Assembly (NCBI GenBank): GCA_021737445.1
Contig: JAIPDY010000168.1
Location: forward strand, 1 to 7,180
Length of the DNA stretch: 7,180 bases
Reading direction: 5' to 3'
Origin: Desulfotignum sp.
Lineage (GTDB): Bacteria > Desulfobacterota > Desulfobacteria > Desulfobacterales > Desulfobacteraceae
Part shown: piece after piece, positions 1 to 5,985 of the stretch
Layout: each line of letters begins with the position of its first letter
How positions within the stretch are numbered: the stretch's first letter is position 1
Position numbers and translations under genes: made by a program
Notes under the pieces: generated by a model
What the model saw: the letters and a program-made list of their open reading frames with translations, nothing else
What the model was told of the DNA's origin: nothing
The model's database searches: none

Positions 1-10
1 ATATTTATAC

Positions 11-39
11 TTGACATCCCTACAAAACCTTTATAGGTT
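11..39 (+). promoter_or_regulatory. Candidate sigma70-like promoter for the transporter cluster
   Basis: TTGACA at 11-16 is a perfect -35 hexamer. With a 17-base spacer the -10 would be TAGGTT (34-39), and with 15 bases TATAGG (32-37). Both -10 options are weak, as expected for a promoter that needs an activator or is tightly controlled. Transcription would begin near 46, leaving a leader of about 120 bases before the binding-protein gene. The -10 region lies within an inverted repeat (25-40), and a GntR-type palindrome (50-66) follows directly, so a repressor bound there would cover the predicted start of transcription. The start site is inferred. Confidence 0.5.
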
Positions 40-40
40 T
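25..40. promoter_or_regulatory. Perfect 6-bp inverted repeat overlapping the putative -10
   Basis: AAACCT (25-30) and AGGTTT (35-40) are exact reverse complements around a TTAT centre. The repeat covers the place where the -10 element should be, so it could be an operator for a second regulator. It could also be a chance AT-rich palindrome. It does not match the T-N-G-T-N3-A-C-N-A pattern of the neighbouring site, so the local GntR protein is not the obvious ligand. Confidence 0.3.
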
Positions 41-49
41 GTCAATCAA

Positions 50-66
50 AAATTGTTCAACAATTT
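50..66. promoter_or_regulatory. Predicted GntR/FCD operator
   Basis: AAATTGTT (50-57), C58 and AACAATTT (59-66) form a perfect 17-bp palindrome. Its core TTGTTCAACAA (53-63) matches all six fixed positions of the FadR-subfamily GntR pattern T-N-G-T-N3-A-C-N-A. A weaker copy, TTGTCAATCAA (39-49), keeps five of the six and begins 14 bases upstream. A GntR protein of the FCD type is encoded in the same cluster at 2835-3503, which makes it the likely ligand. The site sits just downstream of the putative promoter, suggesting repression relieved by an inducer, probably the transported substrate or a product of it. Confidence 0.6.
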
Positions 67-142
67 ATGGACGGCACCAGAGACAAAACCAATAATGTTC
101 GTGTAAGTTACCGGCAGCATGTCGCTTCCGGAAATAATAACC

Positions 143-162
143 AACAGGAGATGAACAGGAGG
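143..162 (+). promoter_or_regulatory. Tandem Shine-Dalgarno-like repeats before the binding-protein gene
   Basis: AACAGGAG occurs at 143-150 and again at 154-161, where the second copy runs into AGGAGG (157-162). The second copy is an optimal ribosome binding site 6 bases ahead of ATG 169 and decides that start. The first copy abuts an ATG at 151 with no spacing and is probably unused, although the 151 ATG is in frame and would add only six residues. Confidence 0.6.
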
Positions 163-168
163 TTTACC

Positions 169-1017
169 ATGAAAAAATTGTCTTGGACCTTTGCAGTGAT
201 CGTATCCACCTGCCTTTTTTTTATTGCAGGGTCTTTTGCCGGCCAGTCCGTGCTCGAGGAAATTATGGCAGCAGGGACCATTGTGGTGTCCACCGATGCC
301 AATTACGCCCCCCAGAGTTTTTTGAACGAAAAGGGCGAGTTGGAAGGGTTTGACATCAGTGTTGCCAAAGAGGTGGCCAAACGGATGGGGGTTTCCGTCA
401 AATTTGTCACACCGGACTGGGACCTGATCACCGCCGGCAAATGGGGAAAAAGATGGGATATCTCCATCGGGTCCATGACCCCCACCAAGGAAAGAAAACA
501 AGCGCTGCTGTTCACTCTGCCTTATTACAGCTCTCCTGCCCAGTTTGCGGTGCATAAGGACAACACCACCCTAAAGACCCTGGCAGATCTGGCCGGCAAA
601 AAGATCGGCGTTGCCAGTGAAACCACCAATGAACGATATCTGCAGAAAGATCTGTCCATCGAAGATGTGGAAATTGTGTTTCAAGACTGGGAAGCTGACC
701 TGGTGACCTATCCCACCGATGCCAACCACATCGAAGACCTTACCCTTGGCGACGGCGCCCGGCTGGATGCCGTGTTCACCTCCCGGCAGACCCTTGCCGA
801 AGCCATTCTTTCAGGATGCAAAAACGGCTGCCCCATCAAAATGCTGGGGGATCCCCCCTATTACGAGCCGTTGAGCTTTGCGCTGGACAAAAGCCGGGCC
901 AACAGCCAGACCCTGGTGGACAAGCTCAATGAAATCATTCTGTCCATGAATGCCGACGGCACCCTGGTGGCCCTGTCTGAAAAATTCTACCATACCAACC
1001 TGATTCCAAAGCTTTGA
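169..1017 (+). CDS. Periplasmic solute-binding protein of a polar-amino-acid-type ABC importer (SBP family 3)
   Basis: This 282-residue protein captures a solute in the periplasm and delivers it to the permease encoded next. The start at 169 is chosen for its AGGAGG and because residues 1-24 (MKKL, a hydrophobic run, then SFA before Gly25) form a classic Sec signal peptide. The frame is open further upstream to ATG 67, but that start has no ribosome binding site. Family hallmarks are DANYAPQSF (43-51), LEGFDISVAKEVAKRMG (58-74), SMTPTKER (102-109), LPYY (117-120), LAGKKIGV (141-148) and ADGTLVALSEKF (262-273). By remembered alignment with HisJ/LAO, the carboxylate-binding Arg77 corresponds to R109, with S102 and T104 matching Ser70 and Ser72. 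The alpha-ammonium ligand Asp161 corresponds to S205 in LDAVFTSRQ. The substrate is therefore probably a carboxylate lacking a free primary amine, which is inference. C217 and C221 lie close together and could form a disulfide. Confidence 0.93.
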   Translation: MKKLSWTFAVIVSTCLFFIAGSFAGQSVLEEIMAAGTIVVSTDANYAPQSFLNEKGELEGFDISVAKEVAKRMGVSVKFVTPDWDLITAGKWGKRWDISIGSMTPTKERKQALLFTLPYYSSPAQFAVHKDNTTLKTLADLAGKKIGVASETTNERYLQKDLSIEDVEIVFQDWEADLVTYPTDANHIEDLTLGDGARLDAVFTSRQTLAEAILSGCKNGCPIKMLGDPPYYEPLSFALDKSRANSQTLVDKLNEIILSMNADGTLVALSEKFYHTNLIPKL

Positions 1018-1026
1018 TAACCAGAC

Positions 1027-1087
1027 ACACAAGCGGTTTTTTCCAGCCGGTACCCCGGTACCCGGCTGGAACCGCCTGTGTTTTTTT
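1027..1087 (+). terminator. Intercistronic terminator/attenuator hairpin
   Basis: CCAGCCGGTACC (1043-1054) pairs with GGTACCCGGCTGG (1058-1070) with one bulged base. Outer arms GCGGTT/AACCGC and ACACA/TGTGT extend the stem, which ends in seven T residues (1081-1087). This has the form of an intrinsic terminator but lies inside the importer operon, between the binding protein and the permease. Partial termination, or protection of the upstream mRNA from 3' exonucleases, would give excess binding protein over membrane components, as is common in ABC importer operons. No separate permease promoter was recognised. Confidence 0.75.
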
Positions 1088-1121
1088 GTTCCTTTTTTAT
1101 CACAGACAAGGAAACCAATAA

Positions 1122-1988
1122 ATGAAGGCCGATACAAATTTTTCTGAAGGCAGCGGTATTCCTGCAGAGGCCAGAAAAACCCTTTTGCAGATCGAGACAG
1201 ACAGAGCCACCTACAAACGAAAACTGATCATATCCTTTATCATTCTTGCCATCGCCATGATAATGGTGCTCATCGCTCTGAAACTGGATTTCCGGTTCAT
1301 GAAAACCCAGCTGCCCTTTATCTTTGCCGGTATGGGGTACACCCTTTTTGTCTCATTCATGGCCATCTCCCTGGCCAGTTTTCTGGCCATTGTCGGTGCC
1401 CTGGGGCGGTTGTCCAAAAACCCGGTGTTCAACAGCATTGCCTCCTCATATGTGTCCCTTATCCGGGGAACACCGCTTTTGGTCCAGGTGTACATGTGGT
1501 ACCTGGCCCTGCCCCAGATCGGAAAGGCCCTGGAAGGATACGGGTTCACCGGTATCCAGGCATTCTTTACACTGCCGGCCCTGACCGCCGGCATCCTGGC
1601 TTTAGGGGTATGTTACGGGGCCTACATGACCGAAACGGTCCGGGCCGGCATTCAATCCATCGATCCGGGCCAGACCGAAGCGGCCAACGCACTGGGAATG
1701 ACACGGTCCCAGACCATGAAACGCATCATCTTTCCCCAGGCGCTGCGGGTCATCATCCCGCCGGTTTCCAATGAGTTCATTGCCATGATAAAAGACTCGT
1801 CCCTGGTGTCCCTCATGGGCGTCTGGGAATTGAGCTACCGGGCCATTAAAATGGGCAGGCGGCATTTTCAGTCCCTGGAAATGCTCATCACCGTGGCCCT
1901 TATTTACTGGATGATGTGCATCCTGCTCCAGTATTTCCAGGAAAAACTTGAAACCCATATGGCCCGGGGCGACAGGAGCATTAGATGA
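1122..1988 (+). CDS. ABC importer permease, polar amino acid type (HisM/GlnP-like)
   Basis: This inner-membrane subunit of 288 residues forms the translocation path, presumably as a homodimer because only one permease gene is present. The MetI-like domain begins near residue 65 (FAGMGYTLFVSFMAISLASF). RGTPLLVQ (115-122) is the family motif, and the ATPase-contacting EAA loop is EAANALGMTRSQTMKRIIFP (186-205), followed by QALRVIIPP and NEFIAMIKDSSLVS. An N-terminal segment of about 60 residues ahead of the core includes an extra hydrophobic helix at about 34-54; the shortest family members lack it. AAGGA at 1108-1112 supports ATG 1122. The stop codon overlaps the next gene's start in an ATGA, implying translational coupling with the ATPase. 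Expression may be lowered by the hairpin just upstream. Confidence 0.95.
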   Translation: MKADTNFSEGSGIPAEARKTLLQIETDRATYKRKLIISFIILAIAMIMVLIALKLDFRFMKTQLPFIFAGMGYTLFVSFMAISLASFLAIVGALGRLSKNPVFNSIASSYVSLIRGTPLLVQVYMWYLALPQIGKALEGYGFTGIQAFFTLPALTAGILALGVCYGAYMTETVRAGIQSIDPGQTEAANALGMTRSQTMKRIIFPQALRVIIPPVSNEFIAMIKDSSLVSLMGVWELSYRAIKMGRRHFQSLEMLITVALIYWMMCILLQYFQEKLETHMARGDRSIR

Positions 1989-2749
1989 TAAAAAATGATT
2001 CTCCCATGGTGAAAATCACCGATATCCACAAGGTTTTTTTCCCTGACATGCATGTGCTGCGCGGCATTGATCTGGAGGTGAAAAAAGGGGAAACCGTTGC
2101 CATCTTAGGGGCGTCCGGATCCGGGAAAAGCACGCTGCTGCGGTGCATCAATTTTCTGGAAGAACCCACGGCCGGCACGGTGGAGGTAGACGGTATCACG
2201 ATTGAGGCCGGGGAAAATGACAAACAGAGAAACGGCCGCATCAGGGATATACGCAAACGCACCGGCATGTGCTTTCAGGCATTCAACCTGTTTCCCCATA
2301 TGACGGTGCTGGAAAACATCATTGAAGGCCCGGTCACCGTGCTGCACCAGAAAAAGGAGGCTGCCATTGCCTATGCCGAACAGCTGCTGCAGTGGATCGG
2401 GCTTTCGGAAAAACGTGGTGAACACCCCTCCCGTCTGTCCGGGGGCCAGCAGCAGCGGGTGGCCATTGCCAGGAGCCTGGCCATGAAACCCAAGGTGATG
2501 CTGTTTGACGAGCCCACCTCTGCACTGGATCCGGAACTGGTGGGAGAGGTTGTGGAGGTCATGGAAAGACTGGCAAAGGAAGGGATGACCATTATTGCCG
2601 TCACCCATGAGCTGCATTTTGCCCGGGATGTGGCAGACCGGATTCTGATCATGGACAACGGCAACTGGGTGGAGCAGGGGCCGCCGGAAAAGATTTTCAA
2701 CAACCCGGAGCAGGAGCGTACCCGGCAATTTCTGGCCCATATTCTGTGA
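1985..2749 (+). CDS. ABC importer ATP-binding subunit, polar amino acid type (GlnQ/HisP-like)
   Basis: This 254-residue cytoplasmic ATPase powers the importer, working as a dimer on the permease EAA loops. Every catalytic element is intact: Walker A GASGSGKST (42-50), Q-loop Q98 in CFQAFNLFPHMTVLEN, signature LSGGQQQR (151-158), Walker B VMLFDE (171-176), D-loop SALD (179-182) and switch His208 in THELHFARDVADR. Length and the phrase NLFPHMTVLENI are typical of amino-acid-type ATPases. The start at 1985 is supported by AGGAG (1974-1978) and by the 4-base overlap with the permease. An alternative start at residue 8 (ATG 2006, MVKITDIHK) would give the more usual N-terminus, but no strong ribosome binding site was seen for it. 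Confidence 0.96.
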   Translation: MIKNDSPMVKITDIHKVFFPDMHVLRGIDLEVKKGETVAILGASGSGKSTLLRCINFLEEPTAGTVEVDGITIEAGENDKQRNGRIRDIRKRTGMCFQAFNLFPHMTVLENIIEGPVTVLHQKKEAAIAYAEQLLQWIGLSEKRGEHPSRLSGGQQQRVAIARSLAMKPKVMLFDEPTSALDPELVGEVVEVMERLAKEGMTIIAVTHELHFARDVADRILIMDNGNWVEQGPPEKIFNNPEQERTRQFLAHIL

Positions 2750-2775
2750 ATCCGGGACCGCTGCATACGGGGCTG

Positions 2776-2808
2776 TGGCTTTTTCGGCCGGGCGATGCCC
2801 GCAAGCCA
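2776..2808 (+). repeat. Imperfect hairpin between the ATPase and regulator genes
   Basis: TGGCTT (2776-2781) pairs with AAGCCA (2803-2808) around an inner stem CGGGC (2789-2793) and GCCCG (2797-2801) with a GAT loop. No T-run follows, so it is not an intrinsic terminator and readthrough into the regulator is expected. It may protect mRNA or tune expression of the regulator. It could also be incidental in this GC-rich 85-base gap. Confidence 0.35.
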
Positions 2809-2834
2809 ACCGCGTAGGATAAAAGGGGGAATAA

Positions 2835-3503
2835 ATGGCCGTCAGTTTGGAAGACCAGGCCTACGATAAAATCAAGATTGCCATCAGCAAAGGGTATATC
2901 CAGAAGGGGAACAAACTCAAAGAGGTCTCTCTGGCAAACAGTCTTGGCATGAGCCGGGCCACGGTAAAGGGTGCCATCAAACGGCTGGTGTATGAAGGGC
3001 TGGCTGATTTTTCCCCCAACAAGGGAGCATCGGTGGTCAATCCCTCTCTTGAAGAGATCAAGGCCTGTTTTCAGGTGCGGGCCCAGCTGGAAAAGATGGC
3101 GGTCTCCCTGGCGGTGCACCATCTTGATCCCGGGGATTTCCATACCCTTCACCACCTGATCGAAAAGGAAAAAAAGGTGTTCAATGCCAGGGAACTTGAC
3201 CGGTACTATGAGATCAATGATGCCATCCATCTGTTGATCGCAAAAAAGGCGGCCAACCCGGTTCTGGTCCACTACATCAGAGAGCTGATCCAGAAAACCA
3301 CCATTTACCTGATTTTGTTCGACCCGTTTTACCAGCTGCTGGAGACCAGCAACACCTCTCCGGATGAGCATGAAACAATTGTGGGTTGCCTGGAACAAAA
3401 AGACAGTGCACGGGCAAAACAGGCCATGGAACAGCACCTGACAAATACTGTGAGCGGCATTGATGTGAACCGGATAACCCCTGATGATTATTTAACCGTC
3501 TGA
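2835..3503 (+). CDS. GntR-family transcriptional regulator, FCD (FadR-type) subfamily
   Basis: This 222-residue DNA-binding regulator has an N-terminal winged helix (about 5-70). Its recognition region includes LKEVSLANSLGMSRATVKGA and is followed by the wing segment KRLVYEGLADFSPNKGASVV. An all-helical FCD ligand-binding domain spans about 75-205. Candidate metal/ligand residues by family pattern are N128 (or D129) and H132 in NDAIH, H179 in DEHETI and H201 in MEQHL. FCD proteins often bind carboxylate-containing effectors at such a site. AAGGGGGA (2823-2830) supports the ATG. The gene lies between the importer and the methyltransferase genes, so it is probably their local regulator, acting at the palindrome 50-66 and thus on its own operon. 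The effector is unknown, and a bound acidic or betaine-like molecule is inference. Confidence 0.93.
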   Translation: MAVSLEDQAYDKIKIAISKGYIQKGNKLKEVSLANSLGMSRATVKGAIKRLVYEGLADFSPNKGASVVNPSLEEIKACFQVRAQLEKMAVSLAVHHLDPGDFHTLHHLIEKEKKVFNARELDRYYEINDAIHLLIAKKAANPVLVHYIRELIQKTTIYLILFDPFYQLLETSNTSPDEHETIVGCLEQKDSARAKQAMEQHLTNTVSGIDVNRITPDDYLTV

Positions 3504-3548
3504 ACAGATACCCCCCCCTGTGTAACCTGCTGTAAAGGAAAATACCAT

Positions 3549-4976
3549 ATGCTTGATCTGAAACCGCGAACCCGGGTCATGACCAAAGAACAGATTGAAA
3601 AAATCCACCATGATGCGCTTATTATTCTTAGCCAGACCGGTGTTAAGGTGGATGATCCCTTGGCACGACAGGTGTTTGAAAACGCCATGGGAAAATCCGC
3701 ACACGCGTCTGTGGTCCATATCCCGGAAGACCTTGTCCAAAGGGCAGTCGATACAGCCCCGTCAAGCATACCCATATTTGACCGCATGGGCCGGCCATGC
3801 TTTGTTCTGAAGGGCGATAAAAACCAGGATGCGGTGTTTGGCATCGGTGTTACCAATCTGCATTATCACGACCCGTTTACAGACAAAATCCAGCCGTTTC
3901 TACGGCGCCACATGGGCCTTGCAGCGGGCCTGGGCCATACCTTGAAAAATTTTGATTTTATTTCAACCCCCGGGGTGATTCAGGACCTTCCTCCGGAAAC
4001 AGCAGACACATTAGGGGTCCTGGAAATGCTGGCCCATACCACAAAACCGCTGGTGATGCTCATCTCCAACCAGAATTGCTTTGCAACCGCCCTGGATCTG
4101 TGTGAACATCTTACCAGGGATCTGTCTGATCATCCCTTTGTGATCCCTTATGTGAATCCCATCACCCCCCTGGTGTTGAACGCGGACACCACCCAAAAAA
4201 TGGATCTGTCCATTCAAAAAGGGCTGCCGCTTATCTTTTCCAATTACGGGATGTCAGGTGCCACCTGTCCCATCACACCCGGGGGCACCCTGGCCCTGCT
4301 CACAGCGGAACTGCTGGCAGGACTGGTGTACAGTCAGCTGGTAAAACCGGGAGCTCCCATCATCCTGGGCAGCCTGCCTGCCGCCTTTGACATGAAACAT
4401 GCCGGCAGTTTTTATTCACCCCGCACCCTGGTGCTGAATCTTGCCTGTGCAGAAATGATGGCTTTCTACAAAATTCCCCACTGCGGCACATCCGGCTGCG
4501 GCAACGGCTGGGGCGCAGACCTGCTTGCCGCCACCACCCTGTGTATCAACCACCTTACTAGCTGCTCCGGTGCGGCCGGCATGGTCCCGTTTGTGGGAGG
4601 CAGCTTTGATTCCCTGGTTTTTTCTCCGGAACTGGTTGTTTATTCCGATGATCTCATTTGCCAGTCAAGGCAGTTTGCTGCCGGGGTTTCCATTGCAGAT
4701 GACCATATCGGGTTTTCCGACATTGAAACACTTGGCCCTGGTGGAAATTTTCTGCTGTCACACCTGACCGGCCGGCATTTCAGGGAATCCCAGTTTTCAA
4801 GCACGATCTGGCCGTTTCTGTCCCTTGACAAATGGCGGAACAAGGGCGCCCCCACCGCCGCCGGCATACTGCACGACAAAACATGTGATCTGCTTGCACA
4901 CCTTGCAATTCCGGAGGACCATGACGATATCATGGCAAAAGGAGAAGCATTTCTGGCATCTGGCTGTGAATTTTGA
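3549..4976 (+). CDS. MttB-superfamily (COG5598) methyltransferase, non-pyrrolysine type
   Basis: This 475-residue protein is related to trimethylamine:corrinoid methyltransferase MttB (about 495 residues, pyrrolysine-containing) and to non-pyrrolysine relatives acting on glycine betaine, proline betaine or carnitine. Members move a methyl group from a quaternary or tertiary amine to a Co(I) corrinoid protein. Visible family traits are an N-terminal segment MTKEQIEKIHHDALIILSQT with GVKVDDP, a barrel region with GGTLALLTAELLAGLVYSQL (246-265) and PGAPIILGS (267-275), and a C-terminal part with IETLGPGGNFLLSHLT. The frame contains no internal amber codon. HCGTSGCGNGWG (311-322) holds two cysteines, where relatives usually have an acidic or serine-rich motif. 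AAAGGA (3534-3539) supports the start, 45 bases after the regulator. No MttC-like corrinoid protein or reactivase is present, so partners must be elsewhere. The substrate is unknown. Confidence 0.88.
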   Translation: MLDLKPRTRVMTKEQIEKIHHDALIILSQTGVKVDDPLARQVFENAMGKSAHASVVHIPEDLVQRAVDTAPSSIPIFDRMGRPCFVLKGDKNQDAVFGIGVTNLHYHDPFTDKIQPFLRRHMGLAAGLGHTLKNFDFISTPGVIQDLPPETADTLGVLEMLAHTTKPLVMLISNQNCFATALDLCEHLTRDLSDHPFVIPYVNPITPLVLNADTTQKMDLSIQKGLPLIFSNYGMSGATCPITPGGTLALLTAELLAGLVYSQLVKPGAPIILGSLPAAFDMKHAGSFYSPRTLVLNLACAEMMAFYKIPHCGTSGCGNGWGADLLAATTLCINHLTSCSGAAGMVPFVGGSFDSLVFSPELVVYSDDLICQSRQFAAGVSIADDHIGFSDIETLGPGGNFLLSHLTGRHFRESQFSSTIWPFLSLDKWRNKGAPTAAGILHDKTCDLLAHLAIPEDHDDIMAKGEAFLASGCEF

Positions 4977-4999
4977 TTTTGATATTTGCCGTGTTTAAT
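4973..4999 (+). promoter_or_regulatory. Weak candidate promoter for mtnP
   Basis: TTGATT (4973-4978) and TTTAAT (4994-4999) could serve as -35 and -10 elements with a short 15-base spacer. They lie at the end of the methyltransferase gene and the start of the AT-rich 83-base gap before mtnP. If active, mtnP could be expressed apart from the upstream cluster. The spacing is poor and AT-rich DNA yields such matches by chance. Confidence 0.2.
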
Positions 5000-5059
5000 G
5001 GTATGTGGCTGTACTGGCGAACTAAATTAACCCAATTTTGAAAAAGGAACCTATACCAG

Positions 5060-5905
5060 ATGCTTGCAATAATCGGCGGTACCGGATTTTATCAGATCCA
5101 AGGACTTGAAATCAAAACGGAACAGACAGTTGACACCCCGTTCGGGAACCCGTCCGCGCCCATTGTAAAGGCAGTGTTAAGCGGCAGAGACCTGCTGTTC
5201 ATCCCCCGCCACGGCTGTAACCACGAATATCTGCCCCATGAGATCAACTACCGGGCCAATATCTTTGCATTAAAAAAACTGGGGGCCACCCGGATCATAA
5301 GTGTTTCCGCCACCGGCAGCCTGCAGGAAAACATCCATCCCGGAGATCTTGTCATACCGGGTCAGTATTTTGACTGGACCCGGGGCCAGCGCCGGTCCAG
5401 CTTTTTCGGAGACGGTCTTGCCGCCCACATATCAACGGCTGAACCTGTCTGCGGCAGCCTGACCGGGTGGATCGCAGACCATGCAGCAAACATGGACCTG
5501 CCCCTGCACACCGGTAGAACCTATGCCTGCGTGGAAGGCCCCCGGCTGGGCACCAAAGCGGAAAGCCATTTTCTGCGCATGGCCGGATGTGACCTGGTGG
5601 GCATGACCAATGTCCCGGAAGCCTTCCTGGCCAGAGAGGCCCAGATGTGTTATGCAGCGATCTGCATCATTACCGATTATGACTGCTGGATGGATGATCC
5701 GTGTCACCATGCCAGTCTGGCATCGGTGCTGGAACGGTACAGCGAAAGTATCCAGAAAGTACAGGATCTGATGCGCGTACTCATGGATTCGCCGCTTCCC
5801 AGAACAGATTCGGGCTGCCGCACATCGTTAAACCAGGCGGTGATCACACAGGAGGATGCCATACCGGAATCCAGAAAAGTAATCCTGAAAACACTGCAGG
5901 AATAA
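5060..5905 (+). CDS. mtnP: S-methyl-5'-thioadenosine phosphorylase
   Basis: This 281-residue cytoplasmic enzyme splits methylthioadenosine with phosphate into adenine and 5-methylthioribose 1-phosphate, opening methionine salvage. Phosphate- and ribose-site motifs are GGTGFY (6-11), TPFGNPS (26-32), RHG (50-52) with LPHEINYRANI (58-68), VSATGSL (82-88), EGPRLGTKAES (159-169) and GMTNVPEAFLAREA (181-194). TDYDCW (205-210), with D206 and D208, is the adenine-selective signature separating MTA phosphorylases from guanosine/inosine-type PNPs. The C-terminus has the usual extension relative to that core. AAGGA (5044-5048), 11 bases upstream, supports the start. It is the last + strand gene and may be co-transcribed with the methyltransferase or be an independent housekeeping gene. 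No mtnA or later salvage gene is in view. Confidence 0.94.
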   Translation: MLAIIGGTGFYQIQGLEIKTEQTVDTPFGNPSAPIVKAVLSGRDLLFIPRHGCNHEYLPHEINYRANIFALKKLGATRIISVSATGSLQENIHPGDLVIPGQYFDWTRGQRRSSFFGDGLAAHISTAEPVCGSLTGWIADHAANMDLPLHTGRTYACVEGPRLGTKAESHFLRMAGCDLVGMTNVPEAFLAREAQMCYAAICIITDYDCWMDDPCHHASLASVLERYSESIQKVQDLMRVLMDSPLPRTDSGCRTSLNQAVITQEDAIPESRKVILKTLQE

Positions 5906-5934
5906 AAGCCGGGCACAGAACACATCGTCAGGGT

Positions 5935-5985
5935 CAAAATTCAACACTGCCTGGATCAGGAGCTACCTGCTTTTATTGAATTTTG
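5935..5985. terminator. Inverted repeat between convergent genes, possible bidirectional terminator
   Basis: CAAAATTCAA (5935-5944) and TTGAATTTTG (5976-5985) are perfect 10-base complements. Between them CCTG-GAT-CAGG (5950-5960) forms a small inner hairpin. The structure lies between mtnP and the - strand membrane-protein gene and includes the latter's last codons and stop. AT-rich outer arms would give T-rich RNA in both directions, but there is no clean GC-rich stem directly followed by a T-run. The terminator role is therefore tentative. Confidence 0.35.

Noticed and set aside
67..168. N-terminal extension of the binding protein from ATG 67
   Set aside because: No ribosome binding site precedes it, the ATG directly follows the operator palindrome, and the extension would place 34 polar residues before an excellent signal peptide.
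2105..2809. 234-residue open frame on the - strand
   Set aside because: It is antisense to the ATPase gene, whose full set of catalytic motifs is on the + strand.
2750..2834. A GntR operator upstream of the regulator gene for separate autoregulation
   Set aside because: No T-N-G-T-N3-A-C-N-A match was found in this gap or in the gaps at 3504-3548 and 4977-5059.
2697..3437. 246-residue open frame on the - strand
   Set aside because: It lies antisense across the GntR/FCD gene, resembles no family I recognise, and reflects third-position GC bias.
3511..3518. C8 run between the regulator and methyltransferase genes
   Set aside because: It is a simple homopolymer in a 45-base gap with no coding or structural role visible; possible phase variation of spacing is too speculative to list.
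3549..4976. Pyrrolysine (in-frame amber) in the MttB homologue
   Set aside because: The frame is continuous from ATG to its TGA with no in-frame TAG; a TAG triplet at about 4559-4561 is out of frame.
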